Assembly (NCBI GenBank): GCA_965603115.1
Contig: CBFDBT010000006.1
Span: forward strand, 1 to 34,774
DNA from: CBFDBT01 sp965603115
GTDB taxonomy: Bacteria > Pseudomonadota > Alphaproteobacteria > Sphingomonadales > Kordiimonadaceae
DNA length: 34,774 bases
Direction: 5' to 3'
Made by a program: the position numbers and the translations under genes
Notes under the pieces: model-generated
Databases searched by the model: none
What the model was told of the DNA's origin: nothing
Seen by the model: the letters and a program-made list of their open reading frames with translations, nothing else
Shown here: piece by piece, positions 1 to 7,179 of the stretch
Numbering within the stretch: the stretch's first letter is position 1
How the letters are laid out: each line of letters begins with the position of its first letter

Positions 1-803
1 TTATGCTTTCATTAAAATTTATTAGAGAAAATCCTGATATTGTTAAAGATATGCGTATTGATACGATTGAAAATATGGTTGCAATACATATTCCACCGAA
101 AGCATATGCCGATCAGTGGGATGTGGAAGGCCTTGAGGTCGAAGTTAAGAAAATACTCAATCTTGATGCGCCTGTTGTCGAATGGAGCAAGGAAGAGGGC
201 GTAGACGATAGTGACGTCACGGACCGCCTTATTGACTTGGCAGACCGTTCCATGGCTGAAAAAGCTGTGCGCTATGGCACCGAAGTGTGGCGCAATGTTG
301 AAAAATCTCTGTTGTTGCAGGTTGTTGATCAAGAGTGGCAAGAGCATCTTTCCAACCTCGATTATTTAAAACAGGCGACAAGCCTGCGTGGATATGGTCA
401 GCGCGACCCGCTCAACGAATATAAATCCGAAGCTTTTACAATGTTTGAGCAAATGTTGGATAAAACCCGAGAATCTACAACAACATTTTTGTCTCAGGTA
501 GAATTGGCGGCTCCTGAAGATCAGGAATTCGAGCCACAGGCGCGCGAGACGGTAGAAAAGCATATTGATCCTTTAACGGGCCAAAATGCTGCTGACCCTA
601 ATGATACGTCGACCTGGGGGCATGTCTCACGAAATGCGCAATGCCCATGTGGATCTGGTAAGAAGTTTAAGCATTGCCATGGGTCCGTTGAAGCTGCAGG
701 CGGCGCTGTGCAAAGCACAAACCCCTTTGAAGGCATTGGGCGTAATGATAAATGCCCATGTGGTTCTGGTAAAAAGTTTAAACATTGCCACGGAGCGATC
801 TAA
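1..803 (+). CDS. secA: Preprotein translocase ATPase SecA, C-terminal part
   Basis: SecA is the ATPase motor that pushes unfolded preproteins through SecYEG. Only the C-terminal 266 residues lie in the window; the gene enters from the left edge, so the ATG at position 3 is probably internal. Residues 15-185 match the helical scaffold/wing region, including IPPKAYADQWD, LQVVDQEWQEHLSNLDYL and LRGYGQRDPLNEYK. The tail has two SEC-C zinc motifs, each CPCGSGKKFKHCHG, at residues 214-227 and 251-264. Most SecA proteins carry one; this motif binds zinc and contacts SecB and lipid. The two copies are exactly 37 codons apart and nearly identical in DNA, so they look like an in-frame tandem duplication. 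The first stop is followed by two more in-frame TAA codons in a 12-bp repeat, then a strong terminator. Identity is certain; the N-terminal two thirds are not visible. Confidence 0.97.
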   Translation, partial: MLSLKFIRENPDIVKDMRIDTIENMVAIHIPPKAYADQWDVEGLEVEVKKILNLDAPVVEWSKEEGVDDSDVTDRLIDLADRSMAEKAVRYGTEVWRNVEKSLLLQVVDQEWQEHLSNLDYLKQATSLRGYGQRDPLNEYKSEAFTMFEQMLDKTRESTTTFLSQVELAAPEDQEFEPQARETVEKHIDPLTGQNAADPNDTSTWGHVSRNAQCPCGSGKKFKHCHGSVEAAGGAVQSTNPFEGIGRNDKCPCGSGKKFKHCHGAI

Positions 804-827
804 GGAGCGATTTAAGGCGCTATTTAA
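792..827 (+). repeat. Three 12-bp tandem repeats, each with an in-frame stop
   Basis: Three imperfect copies of a 12-bp unit (GGAGCGATCTAA, GGAGCGATTTAA, GGCGCTATTTAA) run from the last codons of secA into the 3' UTR. Each ends in TAA in the secA frame (801-803, 813-815, 825-827), giving redundant stops. This is most simply replication slippage at the gene end. Confidence 0.7.
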
Positions 828-841
828 GGTTTCCCTTTATC

Positions 842-878
842 AAAAATGAGGCAGTCCTGTTGGGGCTGCCTCATTTTT
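842..878 (+). terminator. Rho-independent terminator after secA
   Basis: A perfect 13-bp stem pairs AAAAATGAGGCAG (842-854) with CTGCCTCATTTTT (866-878) around an 11-nt loop. The GC-rich core is flanked by an A run and a T run, so it could terminate in both directions. It lies 39 nt after the secA stop and separates secA from the secreted-protein gene. Confidence 0.9.
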
Positions 879-967
879 ATTCAGATAAACCCAAGATGAA
901 TGATGCTCTCAGTATTGGCTCATAGTGGATTTGCTAATCTCTAATTCTTAATTAATGGAGAATAGTA

Positions 968-1570
968 ATGAGACATTTGAAAGTGATAGCCGCCTCTGTT
1001 GTAGCGTTAGCAGCAATAGCGATACCAGCCACAGCCCTTGATCACAGAAATCATCAGCACAGAAACCATCAGCGCAGTGATATTCAATATGGTGTTGATT
1101 TAAATCTGGGATCAGTTCGCTTATCAACACATAATAGCCCGCGCTATAGCCATAGACGGGCGGCGCCTCTGCGTGTCTTTATTGCACTGGATACTGACCG
1201 TCGTCATAAAGGTCATGCTCTTGCTCGCTTCCAAGAGAGTATCCGTAGTCAATTCTCTCGCTCAGCCCAAGGAGATTTTCACCTTGTTCGCGGCCCTCGT
1301 AGAGCCGACATAGTTATCCGCCTAGATCGTGATGACTGGGGCAGGGCCTTTAAACGCTATTCCAAGGCTAACAGAAAAGGCCATTATGAACGCAGTGCCA
1401 GTACGGTGAATAGAATAGCAGGTAGAGCGCTAAATAGAGCCTATGATATTCGAAGCTCATCCTATCGAAATGTAAGGTATGACCGTTATGATAGATCCGA
1501 CCGGTATCGTAATGAGTACAGTAACGAATACCGCCGAGACATCCGTTATGATGTTCACTACCGCAATTAG
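968..1570 (+). CDS. Secreted Arg/Tyr/Asp-rich protein of unknown function
   Basis: I do not recognise a family. The first 23 residues form a clear Sec signal peptide (MRHLKVIAASVVALAAIAIPATA, with the likely cut after ATA). A short His/Asn/Arg/Gln repeat (HRNHQ twice) follows. Residues 75-165 look like a small folded alpha/beta domain (strand RVFIALD, later ADIVIRLD). The C-terminal 35 residues are a low-complexity run of RYD/DRY/NEYR units ending in DVHYRN. The protein is strongly basic and has no Cys after the signal peptide, so it probably acts in the periplasm or outside the cell, perhaps binding a polyanion; that is inference. The start is supported by GGAG (957-960) seven bases upstream of the ATG. 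It stands alone between two terminators. Confidence 0.75.
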   Translation: MRHLKVIAASVVALAAIAIPATALDHRNHQHRNHQRSDIQYGVDLNLGSVRLSTHNSPRYSHRRAAPLRVFIALDTDRRHKGHALARFQESIRSQFSRSAQGDFHLVRGPRRADIVIRLDRDDWGRAFKRYSKANRKGHYERSASTVNRIAGRALNRAYDIRSSSYRNVRYDRYDRSDRYRNEYSNEYRRDIRYDVHYRN

Positions 1571-1578
1571 AATTACCA

Positions 1579-1623
1579 TTGATGTCGTAGGTTTGCCTCG
1601 TCCCTAGCTGTATACGACATCAA
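1579..1623. repeat. 11-bp perfect inverted repeat in 3' UTR
   Basis: TTGATGTCGTA (1579-1589) pairs perfectly with TACGACATCAA (1613-1623) around 23 nt. It starts nine bases after the stop of the secreted-protein gene. No T run follows, so it is more likely an mRNA-stabilising hairpin or dyad than an intrinsic terminator. Confidence 0.6.
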
Positions 1624-1628
1624 ACTAG

Positions 1629-1674
1629 CCCCAACTGGTCCCCTCGAGTTTCGATTATCAGTTGGGGTTTCTTT
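1629..1674 (+). terminator. Rho-independent terminator after the secreted-protein gene
   Basis: CCCCAACTG (1629-1637) pairs with CAGTTGGGG (1659-1667), followed by TTTCTTTT. It is the natural transcript end for the 968-1570 gene and lies before the repeat cluster and the convergent nrdB. Confidence 0.8.
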
Positions 1675-1685
1675 TATGGTAGGAC

Positions 1686-1905
1686 ATCCTCGCTTCGCTA
1701 CGGGCGCGTAGTCACGCTTGCCTCAGACACGAGTGTCTTCGGAATATGTTCACAAACACCCATTAAATACCGTCACCCCGTGCTTTGGTCCTGAGCTTGT
1801 CGAGGGATCAAATTACGACACGGGGTCCAGAATTAAATAAAGACCTCGCATAGCGAGGACGTGACTTTCTGGTACTGGATTCCGGCCTTCGCCGGAATGA
1901 CTGTG
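1686..1905. repeat. Intergenic palindromic repeat cluster, copy 1
   Basis: This gene-free stretch is a string of hairpins. Positions 1686-1722 are a close match to 15203-15240 (shared blocks ATCCTCGCT and GTCACGCTTGCC). Further hairpins are GACAC-GA-GTGTC (1726-1737), CCCCGTG paired with CACGGGG (1776-1782, 1819-1825), CCTCGC-ATA-GCGAGG (1844-1858), and ATTCCGGC-CTTC-GCCGGAAT (1879-1898). GCGAGGA at 1853-1859 is the complement of TCCTCGC at 1688-1694, so the whole may be one nested palindrome. The last hairpin is the common alphaproteobacterial element that translates as WIPAFAGMT. It lies between convergent genes and ends 34 bp before the nrdB stop. Confidence 0.8.
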
Positions 1906-1938
1906 GTTTTTGTATTTAGGAAGCTGCTCAATCAACCT

Positions 1939-2898
1939 CTAATCAAAAGCATCATCCCAAGAACCTTCAGTGGCGGCTTTGGAATATTCCGTGGAACGGT
2001 TTTCAAAAAAGTTAACATGCTCGACTGCGTTGAGCTGCTGATCTAGCCATGGCAGCGGGCTTTTATCAATATGATACACAGGCTCAAGTTTGAGCTGTAT
2101 CAGGCGGCGGTCAGCAATATAGCGAATATATTGCTTGATATCCTCAGGTGTCAGGCCTTCGATAGGCCCCATTTCAAACGCGAGGTCGATGAAGGCGTCT
2201 TCATGCTCGACAATGGTTGTGCAGGCATTGGTTATTTCACTGGTAAAGCCTTCGTCCCATATTTCAGGATTTTCCTGCACTAAAGTGTGGAATAATTTTA
2301 TGATACTTTCACAGTGTAGGCTCTCGTCACGAACAGACCATGTCACGATTTGGCCCATGCCTTTCATCTTATTGAAACGCGGAAAGTTAAGTAGCATGGC
2401 AAAGCTGGCAAAAAGCTGAAGGCCCTCGGTAAAACCACCAAAAACCGCAAGGGTTAGCGCCGTCGAGCGAACATCCTTGGTGCCAAATTTTTGCATATAG
2501 TCGTATTTGTCTTTCATTTCCTTATATTCAAGGAAAGCTGCATATTCCGTCTCGGGCATGCCGATGGTATCCAGCAAGTGGCTGTAAGCTGCAATATGCA
2601 CTGTTTCCATATTAGAAAAAGCTGCGAGCATCATCTGCACTTCAGTGGGTTTGAATACCTGTGAATAATGCTTCATGTAGCAGTTGTTTACTTCAATATC
2701 GGCCTGCGTGAAAAACCGGAATATTTGCGTAAGCAGGTTTTTCTCACTCTCGGTGATATTTTTCTTCCAGTCTTTAACATCTTCAGACAGCGGTACTTCT
2801 TCGGGAAGCCAATGGATTTGCTGTTGCAGCAGCCAAGCATCATATGCCCAAGGATATAGAAATGGTTTGTAGACGTGGCGTTCTTTGAGGAGAGACAT
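1939..2898 (-). CDS. nrdB: Ribonucleoside-diphosphate reductase class Ia, beta subunit
   Basis: NrdB holds the diferric-tyrosyl radical cofactor that starts ribonucleotide reduction in NrdA. The 319-residue sequence has all expected ligands: Asp67, Glu98 and His101 in METVHIAAY, Glu158 in GGFTEGLQL, and Glu192 with His195 in RDESLH. Tyr105 lies seven residues after Glu98, as the radical tyrosine should (Tyr122 in E. coli numbering). There is no N-terminal ATP-cone. The gene is second in a minus-strand operon, 36 bp after nrdA. The Shine-Dalgarno is weak, which suggests dependence on nrdA translation. The short length is typical of the compact alphaproteobacterial type. Confidence 0.96.
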   Translation of the reverse strand: MSLLKERHVYKPFLYPWAYDAWLLQQQIHWLPEEVPLSEDVKDWKKNITESEKNLLTQIFRFFTQADIEVNNCYMKHYSQVFKPTEVQMMLAAFSNMETVHIAAYSHLLDTIGMPETEYAAFLEYKEMKDKYDYMQKFGTKDVRSTALTLAVFGGFTEGLQLFASFAMLLNFPRFNKMKGMGQIVTWSVRDESLHCESIIKLFHTLVQENPEIWDEGFTSEITNACTTIVEHEDAFIDLAFEMGPIEGLTPEDIKQYIRYIADRRLIQLKLEPVYHIDKSPLPWLDQQLNAVEHVNFFENRSTEYSKAATEGSWDDAFD

Positions 2899-2934
2899 AG
2901 TAAACTTTCTAACAATTAACTCTAAACATTATTA

Positions 2935-4773
2935 TTACTGACAGGAGAGGCATTCTTCATAGTCAACTTCGGTTGCGGGTGTATTAAAACTCAATTGCTT
3001 GCTTGCGTCTTCAGTTGAAGCACCCTGAACAGCCTGATTAGAAACTACTTCTGCGCGTTGCATACTTTTAGAGCGACAATAATACAGACTTTTCACACCC
3101 TTTTTCCAGGCCTGATAGTGAATCTGGTGTAGGTCGCGTTTGTTGACGTTAGCGGGCAAGAAGATATTCACCGATTGGGCCTGACTGATCATGGGTGCGC
3201 GGTCAGCCGCCAAGTCAATGACCCAGCGTTGATCGAGCTCAAAAGCTGTTTTAAAGACACTTTTTTCATCGTCACTGAGGAAATCAAGATGCTGAACCGA
3301 GCCTTGATTTGTGATGATGCTGCTCCAGACCTCGTCGGTGCTTTGATCTTTTTCCTCCAGAAGGCGGGTAAGAGCACGGTTTTTGATCAAATGTGATCCC
3401 GACAGGGTTTTATGATTGTAAGCATTATTGTTTATTGGCTCAATGCCAGGGCTGGCCCCACCGCAAATGGTGGAAATGGAGGCGGTTGGTGCAACGGCGG
3501 TTTTGTTAGAAAAACGCTCCATAATTCCATAATCGGCAGCATCAGGACAGGCGCCGCGTTCGCGGGCCAAGTCTTGTGAGGCTTGATTAACTTGCGTGTT
3601 TATATGTTTAAAAATCTTACGGTTCCATGCTTTCGCCATCCCACTTTCAAACGGGATCATATTATCTTGGAAAAAACTATGCAGACCCATAGCGCCAAGG
3701 CCTACTGAGCGTTCTCGCATAGCCGCGTAGCGCGCCTTAGCCATATTATCTGGGGCACGATCAATAAAATCTTGCAGCACATTATCTAGAAAACGCATCA
3801 CATCGGGGATGAATTGTTTTTCATCTTTCCAATCATTAAATTTTTCAATATTCAATGAGCTTAAGCAGCACACAGCTGTGCGGTCGTTGCCGAGGTGGTC
3901 TGTTCCGGTGGGCAGGGTGATTTCAGCGCAAAGATTTGACGTTTTTACCGTTAGCCCAGCAAGTTTATGATGTTCAGGAATGTTATTATTCACTGTATCG
4001 CTAAAGATTATATAAGGCTCCCCCGTCTCAACACGGTTGGTGAGTATTCTAATCCATAATTCCCGGGCTTTGATGGTGCTGACTACGTGGTGGTCAACAG
4101 GGCTTGATAGGGCCCAATCTTCATCATTTTCTACAGCGCGCATAAAAGCATCAGGGATGAGAATACCGTGATGCAAGTTTAAGGCTTTACGGTTGGGGTC
4201 GCCGCCTGATGGGCGCCTTACTTCAACAAATTCTTCAATTTCTGGGTGGCTAACGGGCAAATAAACCGCAGCAGAGCCCCGACGCAGTGACCCCTGACTA
4301 ATGGCCATGGTTAAGCTATCCATCACACGAACAAAAGGGATAATTCCGCTGGTTTTACCGACACCGCCAACGGTTTCGCCGATAGAGCGAATGTTGCCCC
4401 AGTAGCTCCCAATGCCGCCGCCGCGAGATGCTAGCCATACATTTTCGGTCCACAGGCCAACGATAGAATCAAGACTGTCGTTGGCTTCATTCAAAAAGCA
4501 AGAGATGGGTAGTCCGCGTTTTGTTCCGCCGTTGGATAGAACAGGGGTTGCTGGCATAAACCAATGTTTGGAGATATAATCATAAAGACGCTGAGCATGA
4601 TGTTTGTCATCACCGTAATAACTGGCTACGCGAGCGAATAAATCTTGATAATCTTCGCCGGGCATCAGATATCGATCTTGCAACATGTCTTTGCCAGAAA
4701 CTGTTAAAAGATCGTCCCGTGACCGATCGACTTCTACAGCTCCCCCATGTTCAAAATGTGTGACTTCAAACAT
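2935..4773 (-). CDS. nrdA: Ribonucleoside-diphosphate reductase class Ia, alpha subunit
   Basis: NrdA is the catalytic subunit that reduces ribonucleoside diphosphates to deoxyribonucleotides. The active site is visible as Cys92 (PISCF), the SNLCAE motif with Asn280, Cys282 and Glu284, and Cys302/303 in CCLSSLN. Tyr564-Tyr565 (SLYYCRS) form the radical-transfer pair. The C-terminal CLSC pair (608/611) is the one recharged by thioredoxin or glutaredoxin. At 612 residues it is about 150 shorter than E. coli NrdA and starts without the roughly 90-residue ATP-cone, so overall dATP feedback inhibition may be absent. GGGAG lies 10-14 bases upstream of the ATG. A promoter with NrdR-like boxes lies about 200 bp further upstream. 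Confidence 0.97.
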   Translation of the reverse strand: MFEVTHFEHGGAVEVDRSRDDLLTVSGKDMLQDRYLMPGEDYQDLFARVASYYGDDKHHAQRLYDYISKHWFMPATPVLSNGGTKRGLPISCFLNEANDSLDSIVGLWTENVWLASRGGGIGSYWGNIRSIGETVGGVGKTSGIIPFVRVMDSLTMAISQGSLRRGSAAVYLPVSHPEIEEFVEVRRPSGGDPNRKALNLHHGILIPDAFMRAVENDEDWALSSPVDHHVVSTIKARELWIRILTNRVETGEPYIIFSDTVNNNIPEHHKLAGLTVKTSNLCAEITLPTGTDHLGNDRTAVCCLSSLNIEKFNDWKDEKQFIPDVMRFLDNVLQDFIDRAPDNMAKARYAAMRERSVGLGAMGLHSFFQDNMIPFESGMAKAWNRKIFKHINTQVNQASQDLARERGACPDAADYGIMERFSNKTAVAPTASISTICGGASPGIEPINNNAYNHKTLSGSHLIKNRALTRLLEEKDQSTDEVWSSIITNQGSVQHLDFLSDDEKSVFKTAFELDQRWVIDLAADRAPMISQAQSVNIFLPANVNKRDLHQIHYQAWKKGVKSLYYCRSKSMQRAEVVSNQAVQGASTEDASKQLSFNTPATEVDYEECLSCQ

Positions 4774-4977
4774 TGTCTTTAACTCCCAAGGTCGGATTTT
4801 TGACCAAATGAAAGATGGTCGTGAATCCTTTTACTATGCCCGATTTTAGAACAAATATCGAACAAACAATTATTATATATATTTTTTAATGGGTTACGAC
4901 GCTCCCCGAGACATGTTGTGACATGCCGTATCTGACTGCTTCGTAACTTAGAGCTTTTTCAAGATTGGCTCAGCGCT

Positions 4978-5007
4978 ATCATAAGCCGACAGAATCCATC
5001 TCGTCAA
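4978..5007 (-). promoter_or_regulatory. Promoter for nrdAB
   Basis: Read on the minus strand, TTGACG (5002-5007) and TATGAT (4978-4983) are separated by 18 bp, a good sigma70-type pair. Transcription would start near 4971 and leave a leader of about 195 nt before nrdA. A GANTC site (GAATC, 4992-4996) sits in the spacer, a possible CcrM methylation target if this organism has CcrM. The -35 hexamer lies inside one NrdR-like box. Confidence 0.6.
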
Positions 5008-5049
5008 GATGTAGTGTTAAATACTTGCAATACTCACTATATGCTGTGT
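5002..5049 (-). promoter_or_regulatory. Pair of NrdR-box-like operators upstream of nrdAB
   Basis: NrdR boxes resemble acaCwAtATaTwGtgt and occur in pairs about 31-32 bp apart. On the minus strand I see ACACAGCATATAGTGA (5034-5049; 13 of 16 positions fit) and ACACTACATCTTGACG (5002-5017; 11 of 16). They start exactly 32 bp apart, about three helical turns. The nearer box overlaps the -35 of the nrdAB promoter, as expected for repression by NrdR bound to dATP/ATP. No nrdR gene is in the window. Confidence 0.6.
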
Positions 5050-5140
5050 TAGATGACTATGAGCTGTGGTCCCAGAGGTGAGGGATTATTCAAAAACTCA
5101 AGTGTTTATGCTGATTCGCAAGTGCGTCACAAAAGGCAGA

Positions 5141-6100
5141 CTATTCAAGTCCGTTTTTGCCAATTGCAAAGAATTTTTCACGGCGTAATTCTTTTAATTT
5201 TGTCGCGCTCATGCCAGCCATATCTCTGAGACTTTGCTCAAAAGCGTCGCCAATCATGTCCATAGCGCGTTCAGGGGCACGGTGAGCACCGCCTAAGGGT
5301 TCTGATACAATAGTATCAATGACACCTAATTTTTTGAGATCTTGGGCGGTTATTTTAAGAGCCTCGGCAGCATCCTTAGCATTATCAGCCGTGCGCCATA
5401 ATATGGAAGCACAGCCTTCTGGAGAAATAACCGAATATATTGCATGCTCTAACATCATAACCATATTCCCAGCTGCAATGGCCACAGCGCCGCCAGAGCC
5501 ACCTTCACCTATCACACAGGCCGTCATTGGCACTGTTAGCTCTAGGGCGCGCTCTGTGGAACGTGCGATGGCTTCTGCTTGTCCCCGTTCTTCGGCTGAA
5601 ACGCCAGCGTATGCGCCTGAAGTATCTACAAGGGTTAGTACGGGTAGATTAAATCGGTCAGCCAGATCCATGAGGCGAATAGCTTTGCGATAGCCTTCGG
5701 GCTTAGCCATGCCAAAATTATGTTTAAGGCGGGACTCTACATCGGAGCCTTTTTCATGCCCCATAATGACGCAGGCATGACCACGAAAACGCGCTATACC
5801 ACCAAGTATAGCATGGTCGTCACCAAAATTTCGATCCCCAGCAAGTGGTGTATAGTCTTGAAAGAGGTGTTTGATAATATCTGTTGTATGTGGACGCTCA
5901 GGGTGTCGTGCGACTTGTGTTTTTTGCCACGGGCTCAGTTTTTTATATGTTTCGATCAAAAGCTTATCGAGCTTGTTTTCAAGCTGAGTAACTTCGGAGC
6001 CAATATCTATACCTTTATCATCGCCGGAAAAATTCTTAAGTTCACGAATTTTGCCTTCTAATTCGGCTATTGGTTTTTCAAAGTCTAGAAATGTCATCAT
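5141..6100 (-). CDS. accA: Acetyl-CoA carboxylase carboxyltransferase, alpha subunit
   Basis: AccA with AccD transfers the carboxyl group from carboxybiotin to acetyl-CoA, giving malonyl-CoA for fatty-acid synthesis in the cytosol. The 319-residue length is standard. Residues 6-60 are the N-terminal helical region. The crotonase-like core follows, with GHEKGSDVESRLKHNFG (114-130), the LVDTSGAYAG strand-loop (157-166) and the glycine-rich oxyanion region GEGGSGGA (198-205). The start is an ATGATG pair, so Met1 or Met2 could be used, and the Shine-Dalgarno is weak. accA usually sits away from accD, as it appears to here. It follows xerD on the same strand after 163 bp, with its own candidate promoter in that gap. 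Confidence 0.97.
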   Translation of the reverse strand: MMTFLDFEKPIAELEGKIRELKNFSGDDKGIDIGSEVTQLENKLDKLLIETYKKLSPWQKTQVARHPERPHTTDIIKHLFQDYTPLAGDRNFGDDHAILGGIARFRGHACVIMGHEKGSDVESRLKHNFGMAKPEGYRKAIRLMDLADRFNLPVLTLVDTSGAYAGVSAEERGQAEAIARSTERALELTVPMTACVIGEGGSGGAVAIAAGNMVMMLEHAIYSVISPEGCASILWRTADNAKDAAEALKITAQDLKKLGVIDTIVSEPLGGAHRAPERAMDMIGDAFEQSLRDMAGMSATKLKELRREKFFAIGKNGLE

Positions 6101-6199
6101 AGGACTGAGCCTTTTTATTCATCAAATACTGGGCATATAAAAGCATATTATGCTACGCGAGCAAACTCGTTTCTACAGGTAGCTTTATCTCACAAGTGT

Positions 6200-6227
6200 T
6201 ATGTAGTCATTTTTTGTACCAGTGCAA
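6200..6227 (-). promoter_or_regulatory. Candidate promoter for accA
   Basis: On the minus strand TTGCAC (6222-6227) and TACATA (6200-6205) are 16 bp apart. The leader to accA would then be about 95 nt. It contains two small hairpins, AGCATA-A-TATGCT (6142-6154) and CGAG-TTTG-CTCG (6158-6169). The hexamers are imperfect, so this is a candidate only. Confidence 0.3.
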
Positions 6228-6263
6228 TCTAAAATTTGTGAATATCACATTCTTAGGACTGCT

Positions 6264-7175
6264 TTAAGTATTCGCGAGCGGGTGTGCTTGATTGACCAAA
6301 GCTTTCATTCTTTCATCAAGTACGTGGGTATATATCTGTGTGGTCGAAATATCTGAGTGACCGAGCAGTTGCTGCACGGTACGTAGATCAGCGCCATGGC
6401 TCAAGAGGTGCGTTGCAAAAGCATGGCGCATTTTATGGGGTGATAGATTGGATGGTAGAATGCCAACTTCCACCGCAATTTCTTTAAGCATTTGGCCGAC
6501 CCGACGCCTCGTCAGGTGACCCTCAGCCCCTCTCGAAGGAAAGATGAAGGGCGAGCGATCTTTATCTAGTGTATTTTCGTCAAGCCTGATGAGATAATCC
6601 TGAAGAGCTTCGATAGCCTTACCACCGAGAGGCACCATGCGTTCTTTGTCGCCTTTTCCGCGTACTATTAACATGCTCATATCTGTACTAATGGCCTTGC
6701 GTTGCATGCTAACAAGTTCTGAAACGCGCAAACCCGTTGCATATAGCATTTCAAGCAATGTGCGTTGGCGCGCGGATGCCAGATTAAGTCTCTCTTCGTG
6801 ATCTTGGTTTACAAAGTCAAGTAAGCGGTCAACCTCGTTTTCACTCAAAAGCTTTGGTAAGCTGCGACCACGGCGTGGGCTCTCTAGGTGCGTTGCTGGG
6901 TTATCGCTGCGAATACCATCTCTGAAAAGAAAGAGAAAAAATTGTCTTGCGGCTGACAGCCTTCTGGCAGTTGTGCTAGCCGCCAAGCCACGGCCTTTGA
7001 GGTCAGCAAGCCATGCGCGTATATCATCGGCAGTTAGCTTAGATAAATCATTATGACTAAACTCTGCAAGATCAGTGAGATCGCGCTGATAGGCTTCTAA
7101 GCTATTTTTAGCACGTGCCTTTTCAGCGACAAGCATCTCAAGAAATTGCTCTATGAGATTGCTGTTGCTGGACAC
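6264..7175 (-). CDS. xerD: Tyrosine recombinase XerD
   Basis: XerD, with XerC, resolves chromosome dimers at dif during division. The 303-residue protein has the N-terminal SAM-like core-binding domain (about 5-90) and the catalytic domain (105-295). The catalytic residues are complete: Arg150 (YATGLRVSEL), Lys174 (RGKGDKER), His247 and Arg250 (SPHKMRHAFATHLL), His273 (LLGHSDISTTQ) and the nucleophile Tyr282 (IYTHV). It is a housekeeping Xer by length and motifs, not a phage integrase. The start is GTG, four bases after the stop of the 648-residue gene. AGGG lies 10 bases upstream inside a GGGCTTTAAGCCC palindrome that spans the upstream stop, which suggests translational coupling. Confidence 0.93.
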   Translation of the reverse strand: MSSNSNLIEQFLEMLVAEKARAKNSLEAYQRDLTDLAEFSHNDLSKLTADDIRAWLADLKGRGLAASTTARRLSAARQFFLFLFRDGIRSDNPATHLESPRRGRSLPKLLSENEVDRLLDFVNQDHEERLNLASARQRTLLEMLYATGLRVSELVSMQRKAISTDMSMLIVRGKGDKERMVPLGGKAIEALQDYLIRLDENTLDKDRSPFIFPSRGAEGHLTRRRVGQMLKEIAVEVGILPSNLSPHKMRHAFATHLLSHGADLRTVQQLLGHSDISTTQIYTHVLDERMKALVNQAHPLANT

Positions 7176-7179
7176 GGGC

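Larger units (their letters stand above)
4774..5140. other. Gene-free leader and control region between accA and nrdA
   Basis: This 367-bp gap holds the nrdAB promoter, two NrdR-like boxes and a leader of about 195 nt with an A/T-rich stretch near 4865-4890. I see no intrinsic terminator after accA, so some read-through from accA into nrdAB is possible. No conserved riboswitch fold or small ORF was apparent. Confidence 0.6.

Noticed and set aside
3..50. The first residues (MLSLKFIRENPDIVK) resemble the N-terminus of seryl-tRNA synthetase rather than SecA, hinting at a fusion or misassembly.
   Set aside because: From DIVKDMR onward the match to SecA is continuous, and the preceding SecA region is variable. 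The window edge prevents a test, so an ordinary truncated SecA is the simpler reading.
1861..2046. A 61-residue plus-strand ORF (begins MTFWYWIPAFAGMT).
   Set aside because: It is made of the palindromic repeat plus antisense of nrdB. The WIPAFAGMT peptide is a hallmark of repeat-derived false ORFs.
5054..5069. A third NrdR-box-like site (TGACTATGAGCTGTGG).
   Set aside because: Only about 9 of 16 positions fit and the 20-bp offset from its neighbour is wrong for NrdR.
6264..7175. The tyrosine recombinase as a sign of an integrated mobile element.
   Set aside because: Its length, motifs and placement near accA and aroK fit housekeeping XerD. No att-like repeats, tRNA or phage genes flank it.
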